Positions 51,018-60,898 of a stretch of 64,000 nt of DNA are shown here, one piece after another (the stretch's first letter is position 1; each line of letters starts with the position of its first letter). The notes below the pieces were generated by a model. That model was not told the DNA's origin. It made no database searches and saw nothing but the letters and a program-made list of their open reading frames with translations. Where the stretch lies: the NCBI RefSeq assembly GCF_016862635.1, contig NZ_BONI01000019.1:59430-123429 (forward strand). The letters run 5' to 3'. The DNA comes from Catellatospora coxensis. Its GTDB lineage: Bacteria; Actinomycetota; Actinomycetes; Mycobacteriales; Micromonosporaceae. The position numbers and the translations under genes were made by a program.

Positions 51018-51500
51018 TCAGCCGTTGTTGAGGATGTCGGTGACGGCGGCGGTGCCCTCGGCGGTGCCCACCGCGACGGCGAGGTCGCCGGGGTGGAACA
51101 CGAAGTCGGGGCGGGGGCTGGCGAGGATCTCGCCGCCGCGGATGACCGCGACGATGGACGCGCCGGTCCGGGTGCGGGCCTGGGTGTCGCCCAGGGTGCG
51201 CCCGTCGAACGGCGAGCCCGCGATGACGGGGACCTGGACGGTGAGCAGGCCCACGACCTGGCGGCGCAGGTCGGCCAGGCGCTCCACGATCCGGGAGGTG
51301 CCCAGCAGTTCGGCCACGCCGTTGGCCTCGTCGGTGTTGAGCGACAACGTGGCGACGGCGGTATCGGGATCATCAGGGTGGTAGATCACGATGTCCCGCC
51401 GTCCGGAGACGTGCGACACCACGGCCGCGTGCTGTCCCCGTGCGGTCTGGAACTCGTGCCGCAACCCGATGCCCGGTAACGCGGTGCGCTCGACGTCCAA
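51018..51500 (-). CDS. khtT: TrkA-C/RCK_C regulatory subunit of the K+/H+ antiporter (KhtT-like)
   Basis: This 160-residue cytosolic protein has an N-terminal domain (residues 1-75) and a C-terminal TrkA-C domain with VQVPVIAGSPFDGRTLGDTQ, GASIVAVIRGGEI and FHPGDLAVAVG. The start is a TTG at 51500, with a strong AGGAGG seven bases before it. KhtT proteins gate the antiporter, and some bind c-di-AMP; binding here is inferred. The upstream gap to 51727 carries CCTACCG/CCGATAGG-like dyads that may be regulatory. It is transcribed with the antiporter. Confidence 0.82.
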   Translation of the reverse strand: MDVERTALPGIGLRHEFQTARGQHAAVVSHVSGRRDIVIYHPDDPDTAVATLSLNTDEANGVAELLGTSRIVERLADLRRQVVGLLTVQVPVIAGSPFDGRTLGDTQARTRTGASIVAVIRGGEILASPRPDFVFHPGDLAVAVGTAEGTAAVTDILNNG

Positions 51501-51726
51501 GGCTCAACCTCCTGTGCGTGATCGACTGAGGTAACCCTACCGAACCGATAGGTAACTGGTCTACTGGCAGGTAGTCCGTTACCGCGCTGACGTCGGTGTC
51601 GTCGCAGGTCAGCCATGGTCGACTTCAAGTTCGCTTGACCCCCGGTCGACGCTCCGTGATCGCGGACCCCGGCGCCGCGCGGGGCGAGGCCTGTCGCGCA
51701 TGGCCGGCTTCGGATAGCGTGCCGCC

Positions 51727-52968
51727 ATGTCGACCCTCGCCTCGCCCGCCGCCGGCACGGGCGGCACCGCCGCCGAGCCCGGCTTCCGCGCCGCCGTCCA
51801 GGAGCACGCCGCGGACCTCATCGCGCTGCGGCGGCAGGTGCACCGCCGCCCCGAGATCGGGCTGCACCTGCCGCAGACCCAGGCCGCCGTGCTGGCGGCG
51901 CTGGACGGGCTCCCACTGGAGATCACCACGGGCCGCTCGCTCAGCTCGGTCGTCGCGGTGCTGCGCGGCGGCCGGCCTGGCCCGGTGGTGCTGCTGCGCG
52001 GCGACATGGACGCGCTGCCGGTGACCGAGCTGACCGGGCTGGAGTACGCCTCCGAGGTGGCCGGGGCCATGCACGCCTGCGGGCACGACCTGCACGTGGC
52101 GATGCTGGCCGGCGCGGCCCGGCTGCTGTGCGAGGTGCGCGACCGGCTGCCCGGCAGCGTGATCTTCATGTTCCAGCCCGGCGAGGAGGGGCCCGGCGGG
52201 GCCGAACCGATGATCGCCGAGGGTCTGCTGGACGCCGCCGGCGAGCACCCGGTGGCGGCGTACTGCCTGCACGCGCTGTCGGCGCTGGAGCCGTTCGGGC
52301 GCTTCTCCACCCGGCGCGGGCCGATGCTCGCCGCCGCGGACACGCTGAAGGTGACCGTACGCGGCGCGGGCGGCCACGGGTCCGCGCCCCAGTTCGCCAA
52401 GGACCCCATCCCGGCCGCGTGCGAGATGGTGACCGCGCTGCAGACCTTCGTCACCCGCGGCATCGACATCTTCGACCCGGCCGTCATCACGGTCGGCACC
52501 TTCCACGCCGGCACCGTCGAGAACGTCATCCCGGCGCGGGCCGAGTTCGGCGCGACGCTGCGCTCGTTCTCACCGGCCACCCGGGAACGGGTGCGCCAGG
52601 GTGTGCTGGACGTGGTGCGCGGCATCGCCGCCGCGCACGGGCTCACCGCCGACGCCGACTACGTGCCCGGCTACCCGGTGACGATGAACGACGGCGGCGA
52701 GGCCGAGTTCGCCGCGCGCACCGCCGTGGAGCTGTTCGGCGAGGACCGCTTCGCGTGGACGGCCAACCCGGTGGCGGGCGCCGAGGACATGTCGTACGTG
52801 CTCGAACGGGTGCCCGGGGCGTTCGTCTACCTCGGCGCCTGCCCGCCCGGCCTCGACCCGGTGACCGCCCCGCTCAACCACGCGCCCGAGGCCCGCTACG
52901 ACGACGCGGTGGTGCCCGACGGGGCCGTGCTGCTCGCCGAACTCGCCTGGCGGCGTCTGTCGCGTTAG
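51727..52968 (+). CDS. M20-family amidohydrolase/aminoacylase
   Basis: This 413-residue dimetal enzyme shows LRRQVHRRPEIGLHLPQTQ, LLRGDMDALPVTELTG, GAMHACGHDLHVAMLAGAAR, MFQPGEEGPGGAEPMI and GAGGHGSAPQ, typical of M20D amidohydrolases such as hippurate or N-acyl-amino-acid hydrolases. The ligands include His in CGHD and Glu-Glu in GEEG. The N-terminus lacks a signal peptide. It is divergent from the khtTU genes. The acyl substrate cannot be told from the sequence. Confidence 0.9.
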   Translation: MSTLASPAAGTGGTAAEPGFRAAVQEHAADLIALRRQVHRRPEIGLHLPQTQAAVLAALDGLPLEITTGRSLSSVVAVLRGGRPGPVVLLRGDMDALPVTELTGLEYASEVAGAMHACGHDLHVAMLAGAARLLCEVRDRLPGSVIFMFQPGEEGPGGAEPMIAEGLLDAAGEHPVAAYCLHALSALEPFGRFSTRRGPMLAAADTLKVTVRGAGGHGSAPQFAKDPIPAACEMVTALQTFVTRGIDIFDPAVITVGTFHAGTVENVIPARAEFGATLRSFSPATRERVRQGVLDVVRGIAAAHGLTADADYVPGYPVTMNDGGEAEFAARTAVELFGEDRFAWTANPVAGAEDMSYVLERVPGAFVYLGACPPGLDPVTAPLNHAPEARYDDAVVPDGAVLLAELAWRRLSR

Positions 52969-53137
52969 GACGTCCGGTTAGGAGTCCGTGGACCTGTCCG
53001 GACGTGTCGCACAGGGGGTGCGACGCCGAAGCGGCCGCGTCGTGTTGAGTGCTGGTTGTCAGTCACCTTGCGTGGCGGTCATAGCACCGACAGGCGCGGA
53101 CCGTCGCGGTCGGCCCTCTAGCGTCGGTGGGAAAGTG

Positions 53138-55903
53138 ATGAGCTCCCGGACCTCGAACCTGCGGGCGAAGATCGCCTTTCTGCTCGCCTCCCTCGCCGCA
53201 CTGTGGGCCTTCGCCGCGTTCGTGACCATGCGCGAGGGCCTCAACCTCTTCTGGATCAGCACGCTCGACCAGGAGGTGGGCCGCCCCACCGACTCCCTCG
53301 TCGCCGCGCTGCAGGCCGAGCGCCGCATCTCCGCCGTCGTGCTGGCCGCCGACGACAGCGCCCACCGCGCCGAGCTGGCCACCGCCCGCGCCGCCACCGA
53401 CGCCGCCGCGGCGCGCTTCCGCGAATCGGTGCGCGGCACCACCGCCGGCTGGGCCGCCACCCCGATCGCCGAGCGCAACATCGCCGACCTGGGCCGGATG
53501 CTCGACGGGCTCGGCCCCGTGCGCGCCGACGTCGACCAGCGCACCGGCGAGCGCAGCGAAGCGGTCGCCTACTACACCGAGACCATCGGCGCCGGATACC
53601 GCATCTTCGCGACCATCGCCAGCTTCGACGACCAGGCCATCAACGACCAGCTCAGCCACCTGCTGATCATGTCCCGGGGCCGGGAGCTGCTGTCGCAGGA
53701 GGACGCGCTGATGTCCGGCGTGCTCGCCGCGGGCCGCTTCTCGGCCACCGACGCGGCCGAGTTCGCCCAGCTCGTCGGCGCGCAGCGCAACATCCGCGCC
53801 ACCGGCCTGGAGGGCCTGCCCGACGACACGGCGATCTACGACCCGGTGCTGGAAGGTCCCGCGCTGACCCGGCTGACCCAGGTCGAGGACCTGATCGTCG
53901 CCCGCGCCCGGCCCAACGAGGCCCCGCCGGTCACCGCCGCCGACTGGCGGGCCGCGTTCGACCCGGCGCTGACCGCGCTGGCACAGCTCGACATCGACCT
54001 CGCCGAGGCGACCATCGCCCGCGCGAAGGGCCCGACCATCCTGGTCATCGTGCGGCTGGTGCTGGCCGCCGGCCTCGGCCTCATCGCCGTCGTCGCGTCC
54101 ATCGTGCTGTCGATCACCACCGCGCGGGCCATCGTGACCCAGCTGCGGCGGCTGCGCGACGCCGCCGACGAGCTGGCAGGCGAACGGCTGCCCCGGGTGG
54201 TGCAGCGGCTGCGGGCCGGCGAGGAGGTCGACGTCGTCGCCGAAGCGCCGCCGCTGGCCTTCGGCAACGACGAGATCGGCCAGGTCGGCCAGGCGTTCAA
54301 CGCCGTGCAGGAGACCGCGATCCGGGCCACCGTCGAGCAGGCCGAGCTGCGCCGCAGCGTACGCGACCTGTTCCTGAGCCTGGCCCGGCGCAGCCAGACC
54401 CTGGTGCACCGCCAGCTCACCATGCTCGACGCCATGGAGCGCCGGGCCACCGACGCCGCCGAACTCGACGAGCTGTTCCGGGTCGACCACCTGGCCACCC
54501 GCATGCGCCGCAACGCGGAGAACCTGATCGTGCTCGCCGGCGCGGTGCCCGGCCGCGGCTGGCGGCGCACCATCCCGGTGGTCGACGTGATCCGCGCCGC
54601 GGTCGCCGAGGTCGAGGAGTATCCGCGGGTCAACGTGCTGTCCAGCGAGGCCGCCGGGCTCGCCGGGCACGCCGTCGGCGACGTGGTGCACCTGCTGGCC
54701 GAGCTGATGGAGAACGCGCTGGCGTTCTCGCCCCGGCACACCCTGGTCAACGTCGGCGGCTCCGCGGTCGGCGCCGGATACGTGATCGAGGTCGAGGACC
54801 ACGGCCTGGGAATGACCCCCGCCGACCTGGAACAGGCCAATGCCCAGCTGCACGAACCCGCCGAGTTCCTGCTCACCGGCACGCCGCGGCTCGGCCTGTA
54901 CGTCGTCGGCCGGCTCGCCGAGCGCCACCACATCAAGGTCCGGCTGCAGCCCTCGGCGGGCGGCGGCACCACGGCGATCGTGCTGCTGCCGTCGAGCCTG
55001 GTCTCGGACGCCTGGACGCCCGCGCCCGGCCACGACAGCGGCGAGCACCGCGTCGTCACCGGCCCGCCGCCGCAGCCGGCCGCCGAACTCGTGGCCCGCG
55101 CCACCGGCGACGGGGACCACCGCGCCGCCGTCACCGCGTCTGCGCAGCCTACGGGCACGCTGCCGGTCCGCACGCCCCGCCCGGCTGCCGAGCGGCCGCA
55201 GCGCGCGCCGGTGGCGGCCGCGCCCGCCTTGGGCGAGCCCGCGGCGGGCGTGTCGCCGGAGCCCGAGTCCCGGCCGGCCGCGCTTGACGAGTGGGAGCCG
55301 CCCGCCGAGCCGATGGCCGAGGGCGCGGCCGCGCCGACCCCGGCCGGCCCGGCCGCCGTTCCCGCGCCCGCCGTCGCCGCGACCACCACGGCCGCCGCCG
55401 CCACCCCCGCCGCCGTCGCCCGGGTCAACGGCTCCACCTCGGACGCCGGGCTGACCGGCGGCACCGTGGTGCCCGCCCCGCGCGGCCCGGTCGAGGGCAC
55501 CGTCTACACCCCGTCGGGCCTGCCGGTGCGGGCCCGCCCGGCGGTGCCCGCGGTGCCCCTGGCGGAGCAGCGGGCCGAGGCCGTGCGGGTGGTGGAGGAA
55601 CCATCGGAGTCGCCGCCGGGAGTCGAGTTACGGCTGACCCCCGGCGGGTCGCAGCAGTCCGAGCCGGGGTCCGGCGACCTCGTCCCGGGACCCGGCGAGC
55701 GCCCTGCGTCTCAGGTCTACAGCCTGATCGCGGCATACCAGCAGGGCAGCCGGCGGGGCCGGCTCGCCGCCGAACAGATCGCCACCGAACCCCGCGGCCT
55801 GGGCGAGCCCGAGCCGGAGCCCGAGGACCGGCCCGCACTGCCGCGACGGCCGAGCCCGCGCACAGCGCCGCGGCACGAGGAAGGGCAAGGCGGAGGGGAA
55901 TGA
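53138..55903 (+). CDS. cvnA: Conservon sensor kinase-like protein CvnA
   Basis: This 921-residue membrane protein starts MSSRTSNLRAKIAFLLASLA. An N-terminal helix and a nitrate/nitrite-sensing-type extracellular helical region reach about residue 305. A second membrane helix (GPTILVIVRLVLAAGLGLIA), a HAMP region and a dimerisation region with LARRSQTLVHRQLTMLDAME follow. An HATPase_c domain is marked by LAELMENALAFSPRHT, VEDHGLGMTP and RLGLYVVGRLAERH. The C-terminal 250 residues are Pro/Ala-rich and low-complexity. The kinase His environment fits conservon-type kinases. It heads the cvnABCD operon and overlaps cvnB by the ATGA tetranucleotide. Confidence 0.9.
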   Translation: MSSRTSNLRAKIAFLLASLAALWAFAAFVTMREGLNLFWISTLDQEVGRPTDSLVAALQAERRISAVVLAADDSAHRAELATARAATDAAAARFRESVRGTTAGWAATPIAERNIADLGRMLDGLGPVRADVDQRTGERSEAVAYYTETIGAGYRIFATIASFDDQAINDQLSHLLIMSRGRELLSQEDALMSGVLAAGRFSATDAAEFAQLVGAQRNIRATGLEGLPDDTAIYDPVLEGPALTRLTQVEDLIVARARPNEAPPVTAADWRAAFDPALTALAQLDIDLAEATIARAKGPTILVIVRLVLAAGLGLIAVVASIVLSITTARAIVTQLRRLRDAADELAGERLPRVVQRLRAGEEVDVVAEAPPLAFGNDEIGQVGQAFNAVQETAIRATVEQAELRRSVRDLFLSLARRSQTLVHRQLTMLDAMERRATDAAELDELFRVDHLATRMRRNAENLIVLAGAVPGRGWRRTIPVVDVIRAAVAEVEEYPRVNVLSSEAAGLAGHAVGDVVHLLAELMENALAFSPRHTLVNVGGSAVGAGYVIEVEDHGLGMTPADLEQANAQLHEPAEFLLTGTPRLGLYVVGRLAERHHIKVRLQPSAGGGTTAIVLLPSSLVSDAWTPAPGHDSGEHRVVTGPPPQPAAELVARATGDGDHRAAVTASAQPTGTLPVRTPRPAAERPQRAPVAAAPALGEPAAGVSPEPESRPAALDEWEPPAEPMAEGAAAPTPAGPAAVPAPAVAATTTAAAATPAAVARVNGSTSDAGLTGGTVVPAPRGPVEGTVYTPSGLPVRARPAVPAVPLAEQRAEAVRVVEEPSESPPGVELRLTPGGSQQSEPGSGDLVPGPGERPASQVYSLIAAYQQGSRRGRLAAEQIATEPRGLGEPEPEPEDRPALPRRPSPRTAPRHEEGQGGGE

Positions 55904-56313
55904 CCGTGGAGCAGAAGACGAGAGCAGCGTCCGACCTGGCCTGGCTCGCCGACGATTTCGTCGAACGGGTGGCGCAGGCCCAGAAGGCCATCGTGCTGTC
56001 CGCCGACGGCCTGCTCATGGCCGCGTCCGCGGAGCTGAGCCGGGAGGACGCCGAGCACCTCGCCGCCGTCGCGGCCAGCCTGTTCGGCCTGGCCCGCGGG
56101 GCGGGACGGCGCTTCGGCAAGGGCAAGGCCCGCCAGGCGATCATCGAGATGGACAGCGGTTTCCTGTTCGTCACGGCCGCGGGCAACGGCGCCTGCCTGG
56201 CCGTGGTCGCGGGCAAGGACGCCGACGCGGGCCTGGTGGCCTACGAGATGGCGATGCTCGTGGTGCGGGTGGGCCAGTACCTGACCGCACCGGCCCGCGG
56301 CAGCCACCCGTGA
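55900..56313 (+). CDS. cvnB: Conservon roadblock/LC7 protein CvnB
   Basis: This 137-residue protein fits the roadblock/LC7 fold, with DLAWLADDFVERVAQAQKAI, VLSADGLLMAASAELSREDA and GAGRRFGKGKARQAIIEMD. It is a small adaptor that pairs with the GTPase CvnD in conservons. It overlaps cvnA and cvnC by four bases each. Confidence 0.95.
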   Translation: MTVEQKTRAASDLAWLADDFVERVAQAQKAIVLSADGLLMAASAELSREDAEHLAAVAASLFGLARGAGRRFGKGKARQAIIEMDSGFLFVTAAGNGACLAVVAGKDADAGLVAYEMAMLVVRVGQYLTAPARGSHP

Positions 56314-56717
56314 ACGTGGCACAGCCGTTGCAACCCGACGGCATGCCCGGCGACGGGCTGCTGTGGGTCGACGAGGAGGCCGGGCCGCTGATCCGCCCGT
56401 ACGCGATGACCTCCGGCCGGACCCGGCCGCGCCACGGCGACCTGGACCTGATCGCGGTCGTCGTGGCCACCCGGCCCACGCTGCCCTCCGACGGGGGCCT
56501 GGGCTCGGTGTACGCCGAGATCATGGCGGTGTGCCAGCGGCCCGTGTCGGTGGCGGAGATCGCCTCGTACCTGCGGCTGCCCGCCGGCACGGTGCGCGTG
56601 CTGCTCAGCGACCTGCTCGAACGGCGGCTCGTCCGGCGGCGCGCCCCCGTCAACGTCAACCAGCTCCCCAGCGCGGACATTCTCAAGGCGGTCATCGATG
56701 GCATCCGAGCCCTATGA
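56310..56717 (+). CDS. cvnC: Conservon DUF742 protein CvnC
   Basis: This 135-residue winged-helix-like protein contains the DUF742 signatures GPLIRPYAMTSGRTRP, VYAEIMAVCQRPVSVAEIAS and YLRLPAGTVRVLLSDLLERR. The role of CvnC is poorly known but it accompanies cvnB and cvnD. Its GTG overlaps cvnB, and its 3' end overlaps the cvnD start by 20 bp. Confidence 0.95.
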   Translation: MNVAQPLQPDGMPGDGLLWVDEEAGPLIRPYAMTSGRTRPRHGDLDLIAVVVATRPTLPSDGGLGSVYAEIMAVCQRPVSVAEIASYLRLPAGTVRVLLSDLLERRLVRRRAPVNVNQLPSADILKAVIDGIRAL

Positions 56718-57285
56718 CGACGAGGGCGGCATCCCGGCCGCCTTCAAGATCCTGGTCGCGGGCGGGTTCGGCGTCGGCAAGACCACGCTGGTCGGTGCGG
56801 TCAGCGAGATCTCGCCGCTGCTCACCGAGGAACTGCTGACCGACGAGAGCATCGGCGTGGACGACACCGCCGGCGTGGAGACCAAGTCCACCACCACGGT
56901 CGCGCTCGACTTCGGCCGCATCACCATCAACGACGACCTGGTGCTCTATCTGTTCGGCACGCCCGGGCAGGAGCGTTTCATGTTCGTCTGGGACGAGCTG
57001 GCGTACGGCGCGATCGGCGCGGTGGTGCTGGCCGACACCCGGCGGCTGGAGGACGCGTTCGGCTCGATCGACTACTTCGAGCAGCGCGGCACCCCGTTCG
57101 TGGTGGCGGTCAACTGCTTCGACGGCGCTCGGGTGTACCAGGCGCAGGAGGTCGAGCAGGCGCTCAACCTCGACCCGCACGTGCCGGTGCGGCTGTGCGA
57201 CGCGAGACGCCGCGAGTCGGTCAAGGAAGTCCTGGTCACCTTGCTGGAGCAGGTGATGACACAGGGGGCACACGCCGTGGGCTAG
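56698..57285 (+). CDS. cvnD: Conservon GTP-binding protein CvnD
   Basis: This 195-residue Ras-like GTPase has the P-loop GGFGVGKTTLVG near residues 22-33, switch-region DDTAGVETKSTTTVALDFGR, FGTPGQERFMFVWDEL (G3) and VNCFDG in place of NKxD. It interacts with the roadblock protein. The start lies inside cvnC. No cytochrome P450 (cvnE/F) follows, unlike many streptomycete conservons. Confidence 0.95.
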   Translation: MASEPYDDEGGIPAAFKILVAGGFGVGKTTLVGAVSEISPLLTEELLTDESIGVDDTAGVETKSTTTVALDFGRITINDDLVLYLFGTPGQERFMFVWDELAYGAIGAVVLADTRRLEDAFGSIDYFEQRGTPFVVAVNCFDGARVYQAQEVEQALNLDPHVPVRLCDARRRESVKEVLVTLLEQVMTQGAHAVG

Positions 57286-57459
57286 GACGGCGCGGGGAAC
57301 TGCCCGCCGTGCCGCAGGAGGGGCGGCGCGCCGGGCAGACACCCGTGACGCCCGCGGTGACGGGGGACGGCGGCGCCTGGGGGGTGCCGCCGTCTCCCGT
57401 CGGAGGGCGCCGCTGCCCCGGGCGGTGCGGGCCCGGGGCAGCGGAGTTCGGTCAGCCGG

Positions 57460-59418
57460 TCACAGGGTCAGTGTCCAGCTGTTGATGTAGCCCACGTCGT
57501 TCGAGGCGGCGTCCTGGACCCGCAGGTTCCAGGTGCCGTTGCGCACCTCGGTCGACAGGTTGACGGTGTACGTCTGGTCGATGTTGTCCGCGCTGCCGCC
57601 GCTGCGGTTGTGCAGCACGTAGGTGCTGCCGTCCGGCGCCACCAGGGTCACCACCAGGTCACCCTTGTACGTGTGCACGATGTGCACCTCGGCGGTCGAC
57701 GTCGCCGACGCGTTGCCGGAGCAGCCCGAGACGGTGATCGGGCTGTTGACGGTGCCCAGGTCCACGATGGTCACGTCGGTGGCGTTGGCGCCGCCGCAGC
57801 CCGGCGGCAGCGTCCCGCCCAGATTCAGCGTCCAGCTGTTGACGTACCCGACGTCCGACGGGCCCGCGTCCTGCACCCGCAGTTTCCAGGTGCCGTTGGC
57901 GACCTCGCTCGACAGGTTCACGGTGAACGTCTGGTCGATGTTGTCCGCGCTGCCGCCGGTCTTGTTGCGCAGCGTGTAGAGCGTGCCGTCGGGCGCGACC
58001 AGGCTGACGATCAGGTCACCGACGTACGTGTGCACGATGTGCACCTCGACCGTGCTCGCCGAGCCCGCGTTGCCGGTGCAGCCGGTGATCGCGATCGACG
58101 ACTCCACCGTGCCCTGGTCGATGATGGTGACGTCGGTCGGGTTGGTGGCCGAGCAGCCGGGCGGCCCGGCGACGGTCAGCGAGAACGTCGTGGTCCGGGT
58201 CGCGGCGCTGCCGGTGCCGGTGACGGTCACCGTGTACGTGCCGACCGGCGTGCTCGCGCTGGTCGCGATGGTCAGCGTCGACGAGCCGCCCGAGGTGATC
58301 GTCGACGGGCTGAACGACGCGGTCGCGCCGCTGGGCAGGCCGGACGCGGACAGGGCGACCGACTGGGCGCTGCCGTTGGTGACGGTGGTGCCGATGGTGG
58401 AGGTCACCGAACCGCCGGCCGTGGTGCTGCCCGAGGCGGGGCCGGCGGCCATCGAGAAGTCGTTGCCCGCGGGCGTGCCCACGGCCAGCGTCCACACCGC
58501 GTACGCGGCGGCGTCGGCGGCCCGGTTCAGCACCGTGTCGTTGATGTTGCTCGGGAACGTGTCGCACGACGCGTGGTAGCAGGGGTCGTAGTCCCCGGTC
58601 GTGCCGCCCCACTTGGTGACCTGCGCCGACGTCTTGTTGGCGCTCGCTCCCGCGGCGATGCCGCTGGTCTGGATGCCGGCCGCGTTGAACGAGGCGTCGT
58701 CGGAGCGGCCCGCGCCCTCGACGTTCTCCTCGGGGTTCAGCCCGGGGAAGTTCGCGTCGTAGTACGCCTTGATGGTCTGCCCGAGGCTGCTGGTGATGCG
58801 GTTGATGAAGTAGCCGCCGTTGGTGGAGGCGATCATGTCGAAGTTCAGGTAGCCGGTGATCTTCGCGCGGTCGGCCGACGACAGCGAGTTGACGTAGAAC
58901 TCGGACCCGTTGAGGCCCTGCTCCTCGTCGGTCCACCAGCCGAAGCGCACGTGCTTGACCATGGTCGGGTTCTGCTCGGCCAGCGTCAGTGCCAGCTCCA
59001 GCAGCATCGACGAGCCCGAGGCGTTGTCGTTGATGCCCGGCCCGGCGGACACGCCGTCGAGGTGCGCGCCCAGCATGAGCACCTGGTTGGCGTCGCCACC
59101 CGGCCAGTCCGCGATGATGTTCGGCCCGGCCCCGCTGGTGCAGCCCGAGGTGCAGTTCTGCTTGACGACGCTGTATCCGGCCGCGGTCAGCGCGTTGAAC
59201 ACGTAGTTCACCGACGCCGTGTAGCCGGCCGTGGTGGACCGGCGGTTGCCGCCGTTGCTGCTCGCGATCGTCTGGAACTGCTGCAGGTGGGTGCGGATGT
59301 CGGTGAGCGAGATGTCGGGCGGGGCCAGGGCGAGCGCCGGGGCGGCCGGGACGGCCACGGCTCCGGCGAGTGCCATGGCCAAGACGAGAATGCCGCGGAT
59401 GATGGGGTTTCTTCTCAC
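57460..59418 (-). CDS. Secreted M28 aminopeptidase with Ig-like and two proprotein-convertase P domains
   Basis: This 652-residue protein has a signal peptide ([19 protein letters not shown], cleavage near ALA-LA around residue 29). The M28 catalytic domain (about 35-310) has zinc ligands in [41 protein letters not shown] and [13 protein letters not shown]. An Ig-like repeat (about 325-410) is followed by two tandem P domains (about 415-530 and 535-652), each with [24 protein letters not shown] strands and SADNIDQT. The GTG start has GAGGAG six bases upstream. It removes N-terminal residues outside the cell. Its ligands are complete, so it should be active. Confidence 0.9.
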   Translation of the reverse strand: MRRNPIIRGILVLAMALAGAVAVPAAPALALAPPDISLTDIRTHLQQFQTIASSNGGNRRSTTAGYTASVNYVFNALTAAGYSVVKQNCTSGCTSGAGPNIIADWPGGDANQVLMLGAHLDGVSAGPGINDNASGSSMLLELALTLAEQNPTMVKHVRFGWWTDEEQGLNGSEFYVNSLSSADRAKITGYLNFDMIASTNGGYFINRITSSLGQTIKAYYDANFPGLNPEENVEGAGRSDDASFNAAGIQTSGIAAGASANKTSAQVTKWGGTTGDYDPCYHASCDTFPSNINDTVLNRAADAAAYAVWTLAVGTPAGNDFSMAAGPASGSTTAGGSVTSTIGTTVTNGSAQSVALSASGLPSGATASFSPSTITSGGSSTLTIATSASTPVGTYTVTVTGTGSAATRTTTFSLTVAGPPGCSATNPTDVTIIDQGTVESSIAITGCTGNAGSASTVEVHIVHTYVGDLIVSLVAPDGTLYTLRNKTGGSADNIDQTFTVNLSSEVANGTWKLRVQDAGPSDVGYVNSWTLNLGGTLPPGCGGANATDVTIVDLGTVNSPITVSGCSGNASATSTAEVHIVHTYKGDLVVTLVAPDGSTYVLHNRSGGSADNIDQTYTVNLSTEVRNGTWNLRVQDAASNDVGYINSWTLTL

Positions 59419-59550
59419 GCCGTACTCCTCGGGGTCGAGTGCGCCGGGGTTGCCGGTCCTGAGGAGGATAGAACGTAAAGTAGATAGATTTGAATAGGTG
59501 GAACCCGACACGCTGGGGTCCAGCCGACCGATGGCCGTAAGCTTCCGCCC

Positions 59551-60150
59551 GTGGATCACCTGTCCGGAACCGTCGTCGCCGCCGTCGCGCTGTTCGCGGG
59601 CACCAACGTAGACGACCTGATCGTGCTCACCGTGCTGTTCCTGAGCAGCCGCACCACCGGCCGCCCGCGCCGCTGGGAGATCTGGACCGGCCAGTACGCC
59701 GGCATCGCCGCCCTGATCGGCGCATCCGCCCTCGCCGCCGCCGGCCTCGCCGTGGTGCCCGACCGCTGGATCGGCCTGCTCGGCCTCATCCCGCTGCTGC
59801 TGGGAGTACGCGCCCTGATCCAGACGCTGCGCTCCCGCGGCGACGGCGGCCCCCCGCCCGCCGTGGCCACCACCGCCCTGGCCGTCGCCGGGGTCACCGT
59901 CGCCAACGGCGCCGACAACATCGCCGTCTACACACCCGTGTTCCGCACCATCGGCGTCACCGACAGCCTCGTCACGATCGCCGTCTTCCTGGTCCTCGTC
60001 GCCGTCTGGTGCGCCGCCGCAGCCTGGCTCGGCGCACACCCCCGCGTGGTGGCCTTCATCGAGCGCTACGGCCACTGGCTGGTTCCGGCCGTCTTCATCG
60101 CCATCGGCCTGCTGATCATCCTGGACTCGCCGCTGTTCACCGGCGCCTGA
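59551..60150 (+). CDS. CadD-family cadmium resistance/transport protein
   Basis: This 199-residue membrane protein has about five or six helices and the CadD signatures [53 protein letters not shown] and [20 protein letters not shown]. Acidic residues in its helices suit cation transport. The GTG start has no strong ribosome binding site. It may export a cation or other solute; cadmium specificity is from the family name only. Confidence 0.85.
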   Translation: MDHLSGTVVAAVALFAGTNVDDLIVLTVLFLSSRTTGRPRRWEIWTGQYAGIAALIGASALAAAGLAVVPDRWIGLLGLIPLLLGVRALIQTLRSRGDGGPPPAVATTALAVAGVTVANGADNIAVYTPVFRTIGVTDSLVTIAVFLVLVAVWCAAAAWLGAHPRVVAFIERYGHWLVPAVFIAIGLLIILDSPLFTGA

Positions 60151-60217
60151 CCCGACTCCGTGCCGCGGTACTACCCGGCCGCGGCGGCGCGGCCGAGGGG
60201 GATGCCCCCGCCGCGCA

Positions 60218-60316
60218 TTTGCTCTGCACCCATTCCCTTGCTCTGCACCCATCGGCGCAACGGATCGGTGCTGTTGCGTCCGTGGGTGCAGAGCAAGCTT
60301 TTGGGTGCAGAGCAAA
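60218..60316. repeat. Dispersed repeat module, two copies head to head (long hairpin)
   Basis: Left copy 60218-60261: TTTGCTCTGCACCCAT, four bases, TTGCTCTGCACCCAT, CGGCGCAAC. Right copy 60273-60316 is its inverse, with the same two units and GTTGCG. Together they form a hairpin with arms of about 44 bp and an 11-base loop. A single left-type copy lies at 8534. The pattern resembles a REP or MITE element. It ends 51 bp before the PNPOx-fold gene and may act as its leader or a terminator for CadD. Confidence 0.85.
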
Positions 60317-60367
60317 TACGGTGGCACCCATGTCCCGCCACCGCGTGCGGCCGTGCGAGACTCGATC

Positions 60368-60898
60368 ATGGCTGTGACGAATCCCTGGCTGGCCGGGCCG
60401 TCGCCGACCCGGCGGCTGCCGCGCGAGCGGCTCGAAGAGCGCATCCTCAACCTGCTGTCCTCGCAGAACATGTGCGTGCTGGCCACCACCGGTGCGGACG
60501 GCCCGCTGGCCACCCCGGTGCGCTACTACCACCTCGACTTCGCGGTGATGTTCACGGCCGTGGCGACGTCGCCGAAGATGCGCAACCTCGCCGCCGACCC
60601 GCGGGTCTCCGTCGGCGTGTTCGCCCCGCTGGTCGGGCAGGCCAGCAGCCGGGGCGTGCAGCTGTTCGGCCGGGCACGGGCGCTGGAGCGCGGCGACGCG
60701 GAGTTCGACCACCACTGGGAGGCGTTCCGCTGGCAGAGCGACCACGTCGAGCGGTCCCGCCCGCTGGACGAGCCGCCGGCGGGTCCGCTGGTGGTCATCG
60801 AGGCGGAGCGCATCGTGTACACCGAGCACTGGCTGCGCCGCGACGGCTACGCCCCGCGCCAGTTCTGGCGGCGCAGAGACGATCAGACGGTCCAGTAA
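60368..60898 (+). CDS. Pyridoxamine-5'-phosphate-oxidase-fold (flavin/F420-type) protein
   Basis: This 176-residue protein fits the split-barrel flavin-binding PNPOx-like fold, with [39 protein letters not shown] and [19 protein letters not shown]. It probably binds FMN or F420. The ATG at 60368 follows the repeat element. Its last 16 bp overlap the 3' end of the convergent lipoprotein gene. Confidence 0.82.
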   Translation: MAVTNPWLAGPSPTRRLPRERLEERILNLLSSQNMCVLATTGADGPLATPVRYYHLDFAVMFTAVATSPKMRNLAADPRVSVGVFAPLVGQASSRGVQLFGRARALERGDAEFDHHWEAFRWQSDHVERSRPLDEPPAGPLVVIEAERIVYTEHWLRRDGYAPRQFWRRRDDQTVQ

